A DNA stretch of 64,000 bases from Gammaproteobacteria bacterium. GTDB lineage: Bacteria; Pseudomonadota; Gammaproteobacteria; SZUA-140. The first letter of the stretch is position 1. Each line of letters begins with the position of its first letter. Shown here piece after piece: positions 19,443 through 28,851 of the stretch. The stretch spans positions 1 to 64,000 of the forward strand of contig WFVD01000009.1 in assembly GCA_015491865.1 (NCBI GenBank), read 5' to 3'. A program made the position numbers and the translations under genes. The notes beneath the pieces were generated by a model. That model saw only the letters and a list, made by a program, of their open reading frames with translations. It ran no database searches and was not told the origin of the DNA.

Positions 19443-20720
19443 ATGCATCGATTATGCGCGGGAACGATCTTCTGGAAAAATGTGGCTCGGCGGCTACATT
19501 ACACCACCCTTATCACGGCCCTTGCCGGCAGCATGTCGAGCGCAATTGCCGCCGACCCTCACCCGCTCATTAGCCAGAGTAACGAGCGTGATAACAGCTG
19601 CATAGCACCCAACCAGTGGTACAACCCAGCCGACATGGCGCTGCTCGATACGAATAAGTTCCTTAGAAAGGCGGCCCAAAGTCGCGTTGTTTTACTCGGC
19701 GAACATCACGCACAGGGGGACCATCAACGCTGGGAGCTGCACACCCTGGTCGCACTGCATACACTCAACCCTGGTATGGCGATCGGCTTCGAGATGTTTC
19801 CACGCCAGGTACAACCGATACTGGATAGCTGGATTGCCGGTGAGCTAAGCGAAGCCGCATTTCTGGAACAGACTGGCTGGCAGCAGTACTGGAATTTTGA
19901 TGCCAAATATTACATGCCACTATTTCACTTCGCTCGCATGAATCAGGTGCCGATCTATGCACTTAATGTGAGCCGAGAACTGGTTAAAAAGGTTCGTGAG
20001 CAGGGGTGGCAGAATATCAGTGAAGCGGATCGAGAAGGTGTTACCGACCCTGCACCGCCGGGTGAAGGTTACAAAAACCTGCTGATCTCTATCTATCAAC
20101 AACACAGTGCCCATAAACCCGGGGCGAAGAAAGGTGAAAAAGATACCGGGGCAGATCTTGAAAGCCCCGGTTTTAAACGCTTTCTGCAAGGGCAGACGCT
20201 GTGGGATGCTGCAATGGCACAGGTTATCTTTCGTGAAGTAGAAAAAGACCCTTCTCTACTCTTTGTCGGCGTGATGGGCAGTGGCCATGTGGTCAACGAT
20301 TACGGAATCCCGGACCAGCTTAAATCGCTTGGCCTGAAGGATATCACCACCATGATTGCGTGGCATGATGACTTCGGCTGCGAAGGGATCGATAGCCAGT
20401 TCGCTGATGCGGTGGTCGGCATGACCATGCAGGAGGAGACAGCGCAGCAGAAACCCAAACTCGGCGTCTATCTTGAAGCAGATGCAGACAAAGTCAGCAT
20501 CGCCAAGGTTGTTAAAGGGAGTATTGCCGAAAGTATTGGCCTGCAGAAGGAGGATATCTTTGTAAAGGCTGGCGGTAAAAAAATCACCCGTATGACTCAG
20601 GTGATCGCCATCGTTCAGCGCACCCCGCACGGCACCTGGTTGCCACTCCTGATGAAACGTGGCGGTAAAACGTTTGAGGTTGTCGCTAAATTTAAGGCTA
20701 TAGAGGATTCAACTCAATAA
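19443..20720 (+). CDS. ChaN-type (haem-binding uptake, Tiki superfamily) protein with C-terminal PDZ domain
   Basis: The 425-residue protein begins with a signal peptide (hydrophobic segment about 20-36, likely cut after SSAIAA), so it is exported. Residues about 75-325 are the ChaN/Cofac_haem_bdg domain (PF04187), starting at VVLLGEHHAQGDHQRWE and including IGFEMFPRQVQPILDSW. A PDZ domain follows at about 335-415 (GVYLEADADKVSIAKVVKGSIAESIGL). ChaN of Campylobacter binds haem, and the superfamily also contains metallopeptidases, so iron/haem handling or envelope proteolysis are both possible. The gene follows purK by about 95 nt, probably with its own promoter. The fusion to PDZ suggests it recognises peptide tails. 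Confidence 0.8.
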   Translation: MHRLCAGTIFWKNVARRLHYTTLITALAGSMSSAIAADPHPLISQSNERDNSCIAPNQWYNPADMALLDTNKFLRKAAQSRVVLLGEHHAQGDHQRWELHTLVALHTLNPGMAIGFEMFPRQVQPILDSWIAGELSEAAFLEQTGWQQYWNFDAKYYMPLFHFARMNQVPIYALNVSRELVKKVREQGWQNISEADREGVTDPAPPGEGYKNLLISIYQQHSAHKPGAKKGEKDTGADLESPGFKRFLQGQTLWDAAMAQVIFREVEKDPSLLFVGVMGSGHVVNDYGIPDQLKSLGLKDITTMIAWHDDFGCEGIDSQFADAVVGMTMQEETAQQKPKLGVYLEADADKVSIAKVVKGSIAESIGLQKEDIFVKAGGKKITRMTQVIAIVQRTPHGTWLPLLMKRGGKTFEVVAKFKAIEDSTQ

Positions 20721-20760
20721 CCCGTCGGATTGCCACTCACTGCTAAACTGTATGCCGTTT

Positions 20761-20803
20761 ACAGCCTCTCAGGGAGGAGCCATTACGCTGGGCGAGAGGC
20801 TGT
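20761..20803. repeat. Perfect 10-bp inverted repeat between converging genes
   Basis: ACAGCCTCTC (20761-20770) pairs with GAGAGGCTGT (20794-20803) over a 23-nt loop. The right arm lies inside the last codons of the methyltransferase gene. It may serve as a shared terminator although the loop is long and no T-run follows closely. Confidence 0.4.
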
Positions 20804-21550
20804 ATATTCGCTAAACACACCAAACTGAACGTTCCGTTTCACCTTTTCGAAACCGGCAGCTTCCAGCGCCTCCAGGATCATCTGCGGCGGCACACATTGC
20901 TCGATCGTATCCCAGTAATAGGTCATCAATAGCTGGGCATTTTTGTCCCTGACACCGAGGCGAGTAATCAATGGAATAAGATGCTTCATATAAAACTTAA
21001 TTAACTGATAACCGATGCGCGAGGCTGGCGGTGAAATCTCCAGCAGTAACACCGTGCCACCAGGTTTCAATACGCGATAGTATTCCGAAAACGCTTCACC
21101 GAGATCGACCACGTGGCGTAAGGCGTAACCCATACTGATAAAGTCAAACTGCTGATCCTGCAGTGGCAAACATTCTCCGCGCCCCATCGTCACCCGCTCA
21201 ACGCCACGACCCTGCGCCTGCTGTAACATACCAAAACTGGGATCAACCCCCAGAACAGCGCCATCTGGCCCGACAAGATCGATCTCATGTCGCGCCAGCA
21301 CACCTGTCCCACAACCGATATCCAGCACAGACTGCCCCTTCCCGAGCCCTGCCCGCTCCAGCGCTTCATAGCGATAGCGTTCCCCGGTACCAAAGCTCAT
21401 CACCTTGTTTATCCAGTCGTAATGGCTGGCAGTCGAGTCAAACAGCTGCTTTACCATCTTCTTTCTTTCGCCTTCATCCCGATAGTAGTCATTCAGAAGT
21501 GGATGAGGGGGAAGCGAATATTTTGACTCAACTTTAGGCATTTTAAACAC
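20783..21550 (-). CDS. UbiE/COQ5-family SAM-dependent methyltransferase
   Basis: The 255-residue class I methyltransferase carries motif I VLDIGCGTGVLA, an acidic motif II (GVDPSFGML), and post-I motifs (FDFISMGYALRHV, RVLKPGGTVLLLEISPP). Overall length and the opening VKQLFDSTASHYDWINKVMSFG are those of UbiE, which C-methylates ubiquinone and menaquinone precursors. The sequence departs from classical UbiE in several family-typical places, so it may be a paralogue acting on another quinone-like or lipid substrate. It stands alone on the minus strand downstream of rluB. Confidence 0.78.
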   Translation of the reverse strand: MFKMPKVESKYSLPPHPLLNDYYRDEGERKKMVKQLFDSTASHYDWINKVMSFGTGERYRYEALERAGLGKGQSVLDIGCGTGVLARHEIDLVGPDGAVLGVDPSFGMLQQAQGRGVERVTMGRGECLPLQDQQFDFISMGYALRHVVDLGEAFSEYYRVLKPGGTVLLLEISPPASRIGYQLIKFYMKHLIPLITRLGVRDKNAQLLMTYYWDTIEQCVPPQMILEALEAAGFEKVKRNVQFGVFSEYTASRPA

Positions 21551-21685
21551 AGTCCTCTGGAACGCTAATAGTTAGAATTGCCAACATCTCATCTGTGGCT
21601 GAAAACCACATAATGTCGTTAATATAATCTAGCACATCCCTGTTTGCTATGTCATTCATGACCAGAATAGAGACGACCTGCCGCA

Positions 21686-22570
21686 TCACCTCTTTTTAGC
21701 CGGTTTTTTACGCCGTGCAACCGGTGTATAACCTTTCGGTTTTGAACGTTTCCGGCTCTTTGGCTTCTCACCCAGCTTCGGTTTCGCGCTTATTTTTGTG
21801 CGAGCATCACGACGACCCTGTTTCTTTTCAATCGCGGGCATACCAACGGTTCGCAGTAATTTATTGAGGCTCACCATATCCAGGTCAACAAACTTGCCGG
21901 CAACCAGCCCACGTGGCAGCACAATATCACCAAAACGGACACGAATCAGACGGCTCACGGTAACCCCCTGCGACTCCCACAGGCGACGCACTTCACGCTT
22001 GCGCCCTTCTTTGAGAATCACGTGATACCAGTGGTTGGCGCCCTGTCCTCCGGCATCGCGAATGGAGTCAAAGGCGGCCTTCCCATCGTCAAGCTCCACC
22101 CCTTCACGCATGCTTTTAAGCATGTCACGACCAACCTCACCCAGCACACGCACGGCGTACTCTCTTTCGATACCGCTCGATGGATGCATCAGCTTATTGG
22201 CCAGCTCACCGCTGGTGGTCAGTAACAGCAGGCCACTGGTATTCACATCAAGACGGCCCACCGCAACCCAGCGCCCACCGCGCAGTTTTGGCAGGTTGTC
22301 ATAAATCGTGGCGCGTTTTTCCGGGTCGTTACGGGTGCAGATCTCACCCACCGGCTTGTGATAGATGATCACCTTAAGTGGCAGTTCCTGCTTGAATTTC
22401 AGGCGCAGCTGTTTGCCATCAAGCAGCACTTTATCGTCTTCAGTAACAGGAACGCCCAGTGTCGCTACTTTACCATTGACGGTGATGCGCCCTTCCTGCA
22501 CCCACGCCTCAACCTGACGACGTGAACCGTGGCCAGCCTGCGCCAGCGCCTTTTGAATTCGCTCACTCAT
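21686..22570 (-). CDS. rluB: 23S rRNA pseudouridine synthase RluB
   Basis: RluB makes pseudouridine at position 2605 of 23S rRNA. The 294 residues comprise an S4 RNA-binding domain (about 1-60, RIQKALAQAGHGSRRQVEAWV), and an RsuA-type catalytic domain with GRLDVNTSGLLLLT, whose Asp is the catalytic residue. A lysine/arginine-rich tail from about residue 245 probably helps bind rRNA. It starts 8 nt after scpB ends, in the run trpS-scpA-scpB-rluB, an arrangement often seen in gammaproteobacteria. Confidence 0.94.
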   Translation of the reverse strand: MSERIQKALAQAGHGSRRQVEAWVQEGRITVNGKVATLGVPVTEDDKVLLDGKQLRLKFKQELPLKVIIYHKPVGEICTRNDPEKRATIYDNLPKLRGGRWVAVGRLDVNTSGLLLLTTSGELANKLMHPSSGIEREYAVRVLGEVGRDMLKSMREGVELDDGKAAFDSIRDAGGQGANHWYHVILKEGRKREVRRLWESQGVTVSRLIRVRFGDIVLPRGLVAGKFVDLDMVSLNKLLRTVGMPAIEKKQGRRDARTKISAKPKLGEKPKSRKRSKPKGYTPVARRKKPAKKR

Positions 22571-22578
22571 CGATTATC

Positions 22579-23433
22579 TCAACCCGCTCTGGCAGCGAGT
22601 GGATCTTTACCATCCTCAGTTTCATCGATCACTGATGTGGTTTCGACCGCTGTAGCAGCCGCGTCAGTCCGCTGCTCATCACCGTTAGCAGCACTATCTG
22701 GCGCGACAGGCTCGCCCTCTATCTGTTCGCTTTCGGCTTCGGCCGCGCCCTCTTCAGAGAGGTTATCACCCTCGCGATCTGTCACCTTCTCAGCAGCATC
22801 ACCCTCTTCCCCGGCGCTCGGCTCGCCATCGATCGACTCAGCATTGGCCGCCTCACCCTCAGCACCAATACCCGCTACCTTCAGTTCAAGTTCGTTCTGA
22901 ATTGAATCCAGACTGCGAATCTCAGCCAGCGGTGGTAATTCACTGAGGCTCTTAAGATTGAAGTAGTCGAGAAACTGGCGCGTAGTGCCATACAGTGCAG
23001 GCTTTCCCGGCACATCACGGTGGCCGACAACACGCACCCATTCACGCTCCAGCAGGGTTTTGATAATGGATGAGCTGACGGCGACACCTCGCACATCTTC
23101 GATCTCGGCGCGTGTGACCGGCTGACGATAGACAATTAGCGAAAGCGTCTCCAACAGCGCGCGTGAGTAACGTGATGGGCGCTCTACATCAAGGCGTGAA
23201 AGCCAGCTGGTTAGTGACTGCTTCGCCTGATAGCGGTAGCCGCTCGCCACCTGCTTCAGCTCAACACCGCGCGTTTCGCACTCCGCTTCCAGCTCAGCTA
23301 ACACTGCGTTGATCTCTTCGCGGCCGATCTGCTCCTCTTCGGTGAAGATGCGCAGCAGGTAGTCCATTGAGGCGGGGGTATTCGCAGTCATAATTGCCGC
23401 CTCAATGATATTTTTAAGCTGTGTGTGATTCAT
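22579..23433 (-). CDS. scpB: Segregation and condensation protein B (ScpB)
   Basis: ScpB dimerises and binds ScpA in the SMC condensin complex that compacts and separates chromosomes. Two winged-helix domains occupy about residues 1-175 (LKNIIEAAIMTANTPASMDYLLRIF; SRALLETLSLIVYRQPVTRAEIEDVRGV). The start may be the ATG at 23433 (MNHTQLKN) or the one at 23448, which adds five residues; both overlap the end of scpA, implying coupling. From about residue 190 to the end the protein is an acidic Ala/Glu/Asp-rich, probably disordered tail of about 100 residues. Confidence 0.92.
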   Translation of the reverse strand: MNHTQLKNIIEAAIMTANTPASMDYLLRIFTEEEQIGREEINAVLAELEAECETRGVELKQVASGYRYQAKQSLTSWLSRLDVERPSRYSRALLETLSLIVYRQPVTRAEIEDVRGVAVSSSIIKTLLEREWVRVVGHRDVPGKPALYGTTRQFLDYFNLKSLSELPPLAEIRSLDSIQNELELKVAGIGAEGEAANAESIDGEPSAGEEGDAAEKVTDREGDNLSEEGAAEAESEQIEGEPVAPDSAANGDEQRTDAAATAVETTSVIDETEDGKDPLAARAG

Positions 23434-24286
23434 CTGGCTCGTGAACATTTTGTGGTGCCTTTACGTAGATGGGGCCATAGTTTTCAGTTTGTACCAGTTC
23501 AAGCAGCGACTCTTTCACCAGCTCCAGAATCGCCAGGAGTGAAACAACCACCCCCATGCGCCCCTCTTCCGGGGTGAACAGCGCTGAAAAATCGGTAAAT
23601 TTTTCGGTATCGATGAGATCAAGCACTTCAGTCATCCGCTCACGTACCGACAGCGGTTCCATCTTGATCTGGTGATGAGTGTACATATCTGCGCGCGCCA
23701 TGATCTCCTGAAAGGCGAGCAAGATCTCCGACAGCTCTACCTTCGCCTCCAGCCTCACGACGTTGCTTGCGGGTGCCTTGATCGAAACCGGAAAGATGTC
23801 GCGATCGACACGTGGCATCGCCTCAATCTCCTCAGCAGACTGTTTGAAACGTTCGTACTCCTGCAGGCGTCGAATCAGCTCGGCGCGCGGGTCATCCTCT
23901 TCCCCCACCTCAACCGGACGTGGCAGCAACATGCGCGACTTGATCTCCGCCAGCATCGCCGCCATCACCAGATATTCCGCCGCCAGCTCAAGCTGTAACT
24001 CTTTCATCAACTCGACGTACGCCATGTACTGGCGCGTGATTTCGGCAATCGGAATATTGAGAATATCGAGATTCTGGCGTTTGATCAGATAGAGCAGAAG
24101 ATCAAGCGGCCCTTCAAAGGCCTCCAGAAAGACTTCCAGCGCATCGGGTGGAATGTAGAGGTCCTGCGGCGGCTCACTGATGCTCTTGCCCTGAACAATG
24201 GCAAAGGGCATCTCCTGCTGGGTTGGCAGCTGCACCACCTCCTCAGACTCCTCCGTACCAACATTCGGCTTAAATTCAGAAACCAT
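23414..24286 (-). CDS. scpA: Segregation and condensation protein A (ScpA)
   Basis: ScpA is the kleisin that bridges the SMC heads. The 290 residues include the family start FEGPLDLLLYLIKRQNLDILNIPIAEITRQYM at about 54-85, a middle helical region, and the C-terminal winged helix (about 215-275). An N-terminal extension of about 45 residues precedes the domain. It begins 27 nt after trpS and overlaps scpB, so the three are co-transcribed. Confidence 0.94.
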   Translation of the reverse strand: MVSEFKPNVGTEESEEVVQLPTQQEMPFAIVQGKSISEPPQDLYIPPDALEVFLEAFEGPLDLLLYLIKRQNLDILNIPIAEITRQYMAYVELMKELQLELAAEYLVMAAMLAEIKSRMLLPRPVEVGEEDDPRAELIRRLQEYERFKQSAEEIEAMPRVDRDIFPVSIKAPASNVVRLEAKVELSEILLAFQEIMARADMYTHHQIKMEPLSVRERMTEVLDLIDTEKFTDFSALFTPEEGRMGVVVSLLAILELVKESLLELVQTENYGPIYVKAPQNVHEPDESHTA

Positions 24287-24313
24287 AATTCACTAAAACC
24301 CCTGGCGTACTGA

Positions 24314-25534
24314 TTAATGGTTGTCTGCAAGCCCCATCACCTGCCTCACTTCATCCAGCGTTTCGCGTGCCACTTCACGTGCACGCTCACTGCCCTCGGC
24401 AATAATATTGCGTACCAGATTGGGGTTTTCGATATATTCCATCGCCCGCTCATGAATTGGTGCCTGCTCTGCGATTACAGCATCGATCACCGGTTGTTTG
24501 CAATCAATACAGCCGATGCCGGCACTGCGACACCCTTCGACCACCCACTTGCGGGTCTCATCGCTGGAGTAGATCTGATGAAACCCCCACACCGGGCAGA
24601 CCTCGGGATTGCCGGGGTCGGTGCGACGCACACGGGCCGGATCGGTCTGCATGGTGCGCATTTTCTTCTCAACCAGATCCGGTGCTTCGCGCAGACCGAT
24701 GGTGTTGCCGTATGACTTCGACATTTTCTGCCCATCCAGCCCTGGCATCTTCGAGGTGGGGGTCAATAGCGCCTGCGGCTCCGGCAGGATGATCTTACCT
24801 CCCCCTTCGAGATAACCAAAGAGGCGCTCGCGGTCGCCCAGCGTGATATTCTGCTGGCTTTCTAACAGCGCACGCGCCTTCTCCAGCGCCTCATGATCAC
24901 CCTGCTCCTGATACTCCTTACGCAACCCCTTGTAAAGCTTAGAATTTTTCTTTCCGATCTTTTTGATCGCCTCTTCTGCCCGCTCGACAAAATCTGCTTC
25001 ACGACCATACTGATGATTAAAACGGCGCGCCACTTCACGGGTCAGCTCGACATGCGCCACCTGGTCTTCACCCACCGGCACCTGCCCCGCTTTGTAGATC
25101 AAAATATCGGCGCTTTGCAGGAGTGGGTAACCGAGAAAACCGTAGGTATCGAGCTCCTTCTCTTTCAGCTTCTCCTGCTGATCTTTGTAGGTTGGCACAC
25201 GTTCCAGCCAGCCCAGCGGTGTGATCATCGAGAGCAGCAGATGTAACTCGGCATGCTCCGGCACACGCGACTGGATAAAAAGGCTTGCCGCACCGGGATT
25301 GACGCCAGCCGCTAGCCAGTCGACCACCATCTCCCAGATACTGTCACCAATGGCGGCGGTATTGTCGTAATCCGTGGTCAACGCATGCCAGTCTGCGACG
25401 AAGAAAAAGCACTCATATTCATGCTGTAACTTCACCCAGTTTTTCAAAACTCCGTGGTAATGGCCCAGGTGCAGCCTGCCTGTCGGGCGCATTCCCGAGA
25501 GCACACGATTCTTTTGAGAAGCCGTAGTAATCAA
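24314..25534 (-). CDS. trpS: Tryptophanyl-tRNA synthetase
   Basis: TrpS charges tRNA-Trp. The class I signatures are present: the HIGH-like site HLGHY in GRLHLGHYHGVLKNW and the KMSKS loop in LDGQKMSKSYGN. The protein has 406 residues, longer than E. coli TrpS (334) because of an insert of roughly 60 residues between the two signatures (around ALLESQQNITLGDRERLFGYLEGG). This longer form occurs in many non-enteric gammaproteobacteria. CxxC-like residues appear near SAGIGCIDCKQP. It lies 37 nt after an M50 protease gene and 27 nt before scpA. Confidence 0.96.
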   Translation of the reverse strand: MITTASQKNRVLSGMRPTGRLHLGHYHGVLKNWVKLQHEYECFFFVADWHALTTDYDNTAAIGDSIWEMVVDWLAAGVNPGAASLFIQSRVPEHAELHLLLSMITPLGWLERVPTYKDQQEKLKEKELDTYGFLGYPLLQSADILIYKAGQVPVGEDQVAHVELTREVARRFNHQYGREADFVERAEEAIKKIGKKNSKLYKGLRKEYQEQGDHEALEKARALLESQQNITLGDRERLFGYLEGGGKIILPEPQALLTPTSKMPGLDGQKMSKSYGNTIGLREAPDLVEKKMRTMQTDPARVRRTDPGNPEVCPVWGFHQIYSSDETRKWVVEGCRSAGIGCIDCKQPVIDAVIAEQAPIHERAMEYIENPNLVRNIIAEGSERAREVARETLDEVRQVMGLADNH

Positions 25535-25571
25535 TCAGTTATCCTCTTAACTTAAATAAAGACTTTATCTT

Positions 25572-26231
25572 TTACAGGCCGAACAATATAAATATCTGGC
25601 TCTGTAGATAGTTGATAGGTGGCCACAACACCTTGCCTAATATGCCCATCACCATCAACCCCAGCAGGATCACAAATCCCCAGCGCTCAAGGCGGTTGAA
25701 CTGCCACGAGAGTTTGTCGGGCAGCAGCGAGGCGACAATCCGCCCACCATCCAGCGGCGGCATCGGCAGCAGGTTCAGCACCATCAATATCAGGTTAATC
25801 GTGATCCCGGCGCCCCCCATATAGACAAGTGGTAACGCAACCGTTTCTGCGTTACCTGCAATCGCCAGCAGCAGCCCTATCTTCAATATGGCCGCCCAAA
25901 TCAGCGCCATCAACAGGTTACTCATCGGCCCCGCTAACGCGACGAGCGCCATATCACGCTTCGGGTTACGTAAATTTTCCCAGGTCACCGGTACCGGCTT
26001 CGCCCAGCCAAAGATAAACCCGCCCATCACCAGCAGCAGGCCGGGGACTAACAGGGTACCGATGGGATCGATATGTTTGACCGGGTTCAGCGTCAGCCGC
26101 CCCAGCATCTTCGCTGTGCTATCCCCCAGCTTGAGTGCCACCCAGCCGTGCGCCACCTCATGCACCGTAATCGCTAATATCACCGGCATCGCCCAGACAG
26201 CAACACGTTGCAGAACGCTCAATTCATCCAT
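25572..26231 (-). CDS. Site-2 protease-like M50 membrane metallopeptidase
   Basis: The 219-residue protein has about five hydrophobic segments. Zinc ligands are in HEVAH (HExxH, residues 24-28) near the N-terminus and in LPMPPLDGGR near residue 155, the paired motif of intramembrane M50 peptidases. Such short proteins (YwhC type) have few known substrates. It lies between the YciO-like and trpS genes on the minus strand, with gaps of 51 and 37 nt. Confidence 0.88.
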   Translation of the reverse strand: MDELSVLQRVAVWAMPVILAITVHEVAHGWVALKLGDSTAKMLGRLTLNPVKHIDPIGTLLVPGLLLVMGGFIFGWAKPVPVTWENLRNPKRDMALVALAGPMSNLLMALIWAAILKIGLLLAIAGNAETVALPLVYMGGAGITINLILMVLNLLPMPPLDGGRIVASLLPDKLSWQFNRLERWGFVILLGLMVMGILGKVLWPPINYLQSQIFILFGL

Positions 26232-26282
26232 CGGGCGATTATAACCTTATTAGTGCAATGATTTTCATCATTTAAAGTGAGA

Positions 26283-26903
26283 TCACCCTTCTACCACAGA
26301 TGGATCACCAACCCCACGGCGCACCACCCGGGGCAGACTGCCGGTCAGATCAATCACCGTGCTGGGCTCATAGCCACCCCAGCCGCCATCGATCAACAGA
26401 TCGACCCGCTTGTCAAGCTGCATCGCAATCTCCTCCGGATCGGCCAGCGGCTCTGCTTCTCCCGGCAGGGCCAGTGTGACACTCATCATCGGCCCATCCA
26501 GCGCTTCCAGTAACGCCTGTGCAATCGGGTGCTCCAGCACTCGCAGCCCAATACTCTTGCGTTTGGGGTGCTGGAGACGGCGTGGCACTTCTCGCGAAGC
26601 CTCAAGAATAAAGGTGTACGGCCCGGGGGTGAGGGATTTCAGGCGACGAAAGACCTGATTATCGACCCTGGCGTAGCTCGATAACTCGGAGAGATCGCGA
26701 CAAATCAGGGTAAAATTGTGATCATCACCCAGCTCACGAATGCGCCGAATGCGCTCCATCGCGGGTTTATTGCCGATCTCACATCCCAGCGCATAGCAGG
26801 AGTCCGTCGGATAGATGACCACCCCACCACCACGGATAATCGCTACCGCCTGATTGATCAATCGCAGCTGTGGGTTTTCAGGGTGAACTCGGAAATGTCT
26901 CAT
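26283..26903 (-). CDS. YciO/Sua5/YrdC-family protein
   Basis: The 206-residue protein has the Sua5-YciO-YrdC fold: GGVVIYPTDSCYALGCEI at the nucleotide site, RIRELGDDHNFTLICRDLSELSSYA, and LTPGPYTFILEA. TsaC/Sua5 makes threonylcarbamoyl-AMP for tRNA t6A37. The sequence is closer to YciO, whose own function is less clear. The neighbouring PHP protein (YciV/RNase AM type) is a common partner gene. Confidence 0.9.
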   Translation of the reverse strand: MRHFRVHPENPQLRLINQAVAIIRGGGVVIYPTDSCYALGCEIGNKPAMERIRRIRELGDDHNFTLICRDLSELSSYARVDNQVFRRLKSLTPGPYTFILEASREVPRRLQHPKRKSIGLRVLEHPIAQALLEALDGPMMSVTLALPGEAEPLADPEEIAMQLDKRVDLLIDGGWGGYEPSTVIDLTGSLPRVVRRGVGDPSVVEG

Positions 26904-26946
26904 TAAAACAAAAACCTGCTAAACAGTTATTAGATAAAATAGAGGA

Positions 26947-27792
26947 TTACCAGCTCTGCCAGATAGGCCGACAACCTTCAGGCAGTGCCTGTACATAGCC
27001 CAGCCTGGCCCAGTTATTATGCGGCGAATGGAAATCAGAACCCACCGATGCGAACAGCTCCAGTGCCTCGGCATACTTTGCCATCTGCCGCATCTCTTCA
27101 CTATTATGGCTGCTGCAGGCCACCTCAATCCCCACCCCGCCCAGCGCCTTGAAATCCTCCAGAAATGCCTGAAACAGCGTGCGACTCATTTTGTAGCGTG
27201 CGGGATGGGCCACAACTGCCTGCCCACCAGCGCCATGAATCCACGCCAGGGCATCCTCCAACGAAGCCCATTCACAGCCGACGTAGCAGCGCTTCCCCTT
27301 AAGCAGATATTTTTTAAAGGCCTGCTGAACATCTTTCACCACCCCCTGCTCAACAAGGTACATCGCAAAATGGGAGCGGCTGACAACACCCCTTGCCAGC
27401 GCACACGCCCCGCCATAGACATCCGGCATCCCGATTTTCTCGAACTTGACCCCGATCGCCTCCGCACGCAGCTGGCGTCTAGCACGCAGCTCCACCAGCC
27501 CGGCCTGCATCGCACCATATTCGCCATCCACATGAAGGCCGACGATATGAATCAAACGTTTGCGCCAGCTGACTGAGAGCTCAATCCCGGGAACAAATTG
27601 AACGCCAGTCTCTGTGGCCGCAACTGCCGCCTCAGCATGGCCGTCAGTGCAGTCATGATCAGTCAATGCCAGCACATCGACCCCACTTCTGGCGGCAAGC
27701 TGCATCAGTTCGGTTGGACTCAACACCCCATCTGAGGCGGTTGAATGGCTGTGGAGATCGTAACAAATAGCGCTCAAAGCGTTGTTTCCCAT
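26947..27792 (-). CDS. PHP-domain phosphoesterase (YciV / RNase AM-like)
   Basis: The 281 residues begin with the PHP metal-binding signature YDLHSHSTASDGVLSP, followed by LALTDHDCTDG, VPGIELSV, VVAHPARY and VGSDFHSPHN, which supply the His/Asp ligands of a trinuclear metal site. Relatives act as 3',5'-nucleotide bisphosphate phosphatases and as the 5'-3' exonuclease RNase AM that matures rRNA 5' ends. It is the first gene of a minus-strand run reaching rluB and is divergent from yciB. Confidence 0.9.
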   Translation of the reverse strand: MGNNALSAICYDLHSHSTASDGVLSPTELMQLAARSGVDVLALTDHDCTDGHAEAAVAATETGVQFVPGIELSVSWRKRLIHIVGLHVDGEYGAMQAGLVELRARRQLRAEAIGVKFEKIGMPDVYGGACALARGVVSRSHFAMYLVEQGVVKDVQQAFKKYLLKGKRCYVGCEWASLEDALAWIHGAGGQAVVAHPARYKMSRTLFQAFLEDFKALGGVGIEVACSSHNSEEMRQMAKYAEALELFASVGSDFHSPHNNWARLGYVQALPEGCRPIWQSW

Positions 27793-27904
27793 ATTCGCGT
27801 GTTATACTCGTCTTCAACAGAATATTATGACACGTCTACCCACAACAGGCCGACTATCATTTTAACTTGCTCACTCAAAATCTGATAAATACCAAATAAC
27901 GACT

Positions 27905-28462
27905 ATGAAATTTCTCGCCGACTTCTTCCCGGTTTTACTCTTTTTTGTTGCTTACAAGCTCTACGACATCTACATTGCAACGGCTGTTGCAATTGTCGCC
28001 TCTTTTCTACAGGTCGGCATTCACTGGTATAAACACCGCCGCTTCGAAAACATGCACCTGGTAACGTTGGCGATCATGGTCTTCTTTGGCGGTGCCACGC
28101 TGCTACTGCAGGATGAGATGTTCATCAAATGGAAGCCAACCGTGATCAACTGGATCTTTGGCGCGGTCTTCCTCGGCAGCCACTTTATCGGACAGAAAAC
28201 CATTATTCAGCGCATGATGGGGCAGGCGATGACACTGCCTGACGCCATCTGGGTAAAGCTCAATATCAGCTGGGTGCTGTTTTTCGTCATTATCGGTTTC
28301 GTCAATCTCTATGTTGTCTATAATTTTGATACGGACACCTGGGTTAACTTCAAGCTGTTTGGCCTCATGGGACTCACCTTCGCCTTTGTGATACTTCAGA
28401 TCCCGTTTCTCACCAGACACATCAAGAGTGACGAGCATGAAAACAGTGGAGAAAAACCGTAA
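27905..28462 (+). CDS. yciB: Inner-membrane septation protein A (YciB)
   Basis: The 185-residue protein starts [28 protein letters not shown], the family signature, and has five predicted membrane helices. YciB (also called IspZ/IspA) affects cell-envelope synthesis and division. It is divergent from the PHP gene and its stop overlaps the start of the next gene by one base, so the two are coupled. Confidence 0.94.
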   Translation: MKFLADFFPVLLFFVAYKLYDIYIATAVAIVASFLQVGIHWYKHRRFENMHLVTLAIMVFFGGATLLLQDEMFIKWKPTVINWIFGAVFLGSHFIGQKTIIQRMMGQAMTLPDAIWVKLNISWVLFFVIIGFVNLYVVYNFDTDTWVNFKLFGLMGLTFAFVILQIPFLTRHIKSDEHENSGEKP

Positions 28463-28761
28463 TGCTTTATGCCATTATCGCGGAAGATAGTGTCGATTCA
28501 CTAGAGAAAAGGCTGGCGACCCGCCCGGCGCATATAGAAAGGCTCAATGCGCTCAAAGATGCTGGCCGACTGGTGCTGGCCGGGCCACATCCCGCAATCG
28601 ATAGTGAGACACCCGGCAGCGCAGGGTTTAGCGGCAGCCTGATTATCGCTGAATTCCCCTCAATGGAGGATGCCCAGAGATGGGCCGACCAGGACCCTTA
28701 CGTTGCGGCGGCTGTTTACAAAAAAGTAACTGTTAAGCCTTTTAAAAAGGTTTTACCGTAA
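28462..28761 (+). CDS. yciI: YciI-like protein
   Basis: The 99 residues have the YciI ferredoxin-like fold: [40 protein letters not shown], a family His, and [22 protein letters not shown]. No enzyme activity is firmly established. It is transcribed with yciB. Confidence 0.92.
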   Translation: MLYAIIAEDSVDSLEKRLATRPAHIERLNALKDAGRLVLAGPHPAIDSETPGSAGFSGSLIIAEFPSMEDAQRWADQDPYVAAAVYKKVTVKPFKKVLP

Positions 28762-28851
28762 TGAGCGACACTTGAACAGGTAGCCCCATCGGTTGTAGCA
28801 TCACAAACACCATAAGCAGCACCCAATAAACTAGCGCGGAAGGAAGCGGTT

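Noticed and set aside
27019-27576. 185-codon open frame opposite the PHP gene
   Set aside because: Shadow frame; the PHP protein carries all metal-ligand motifs.
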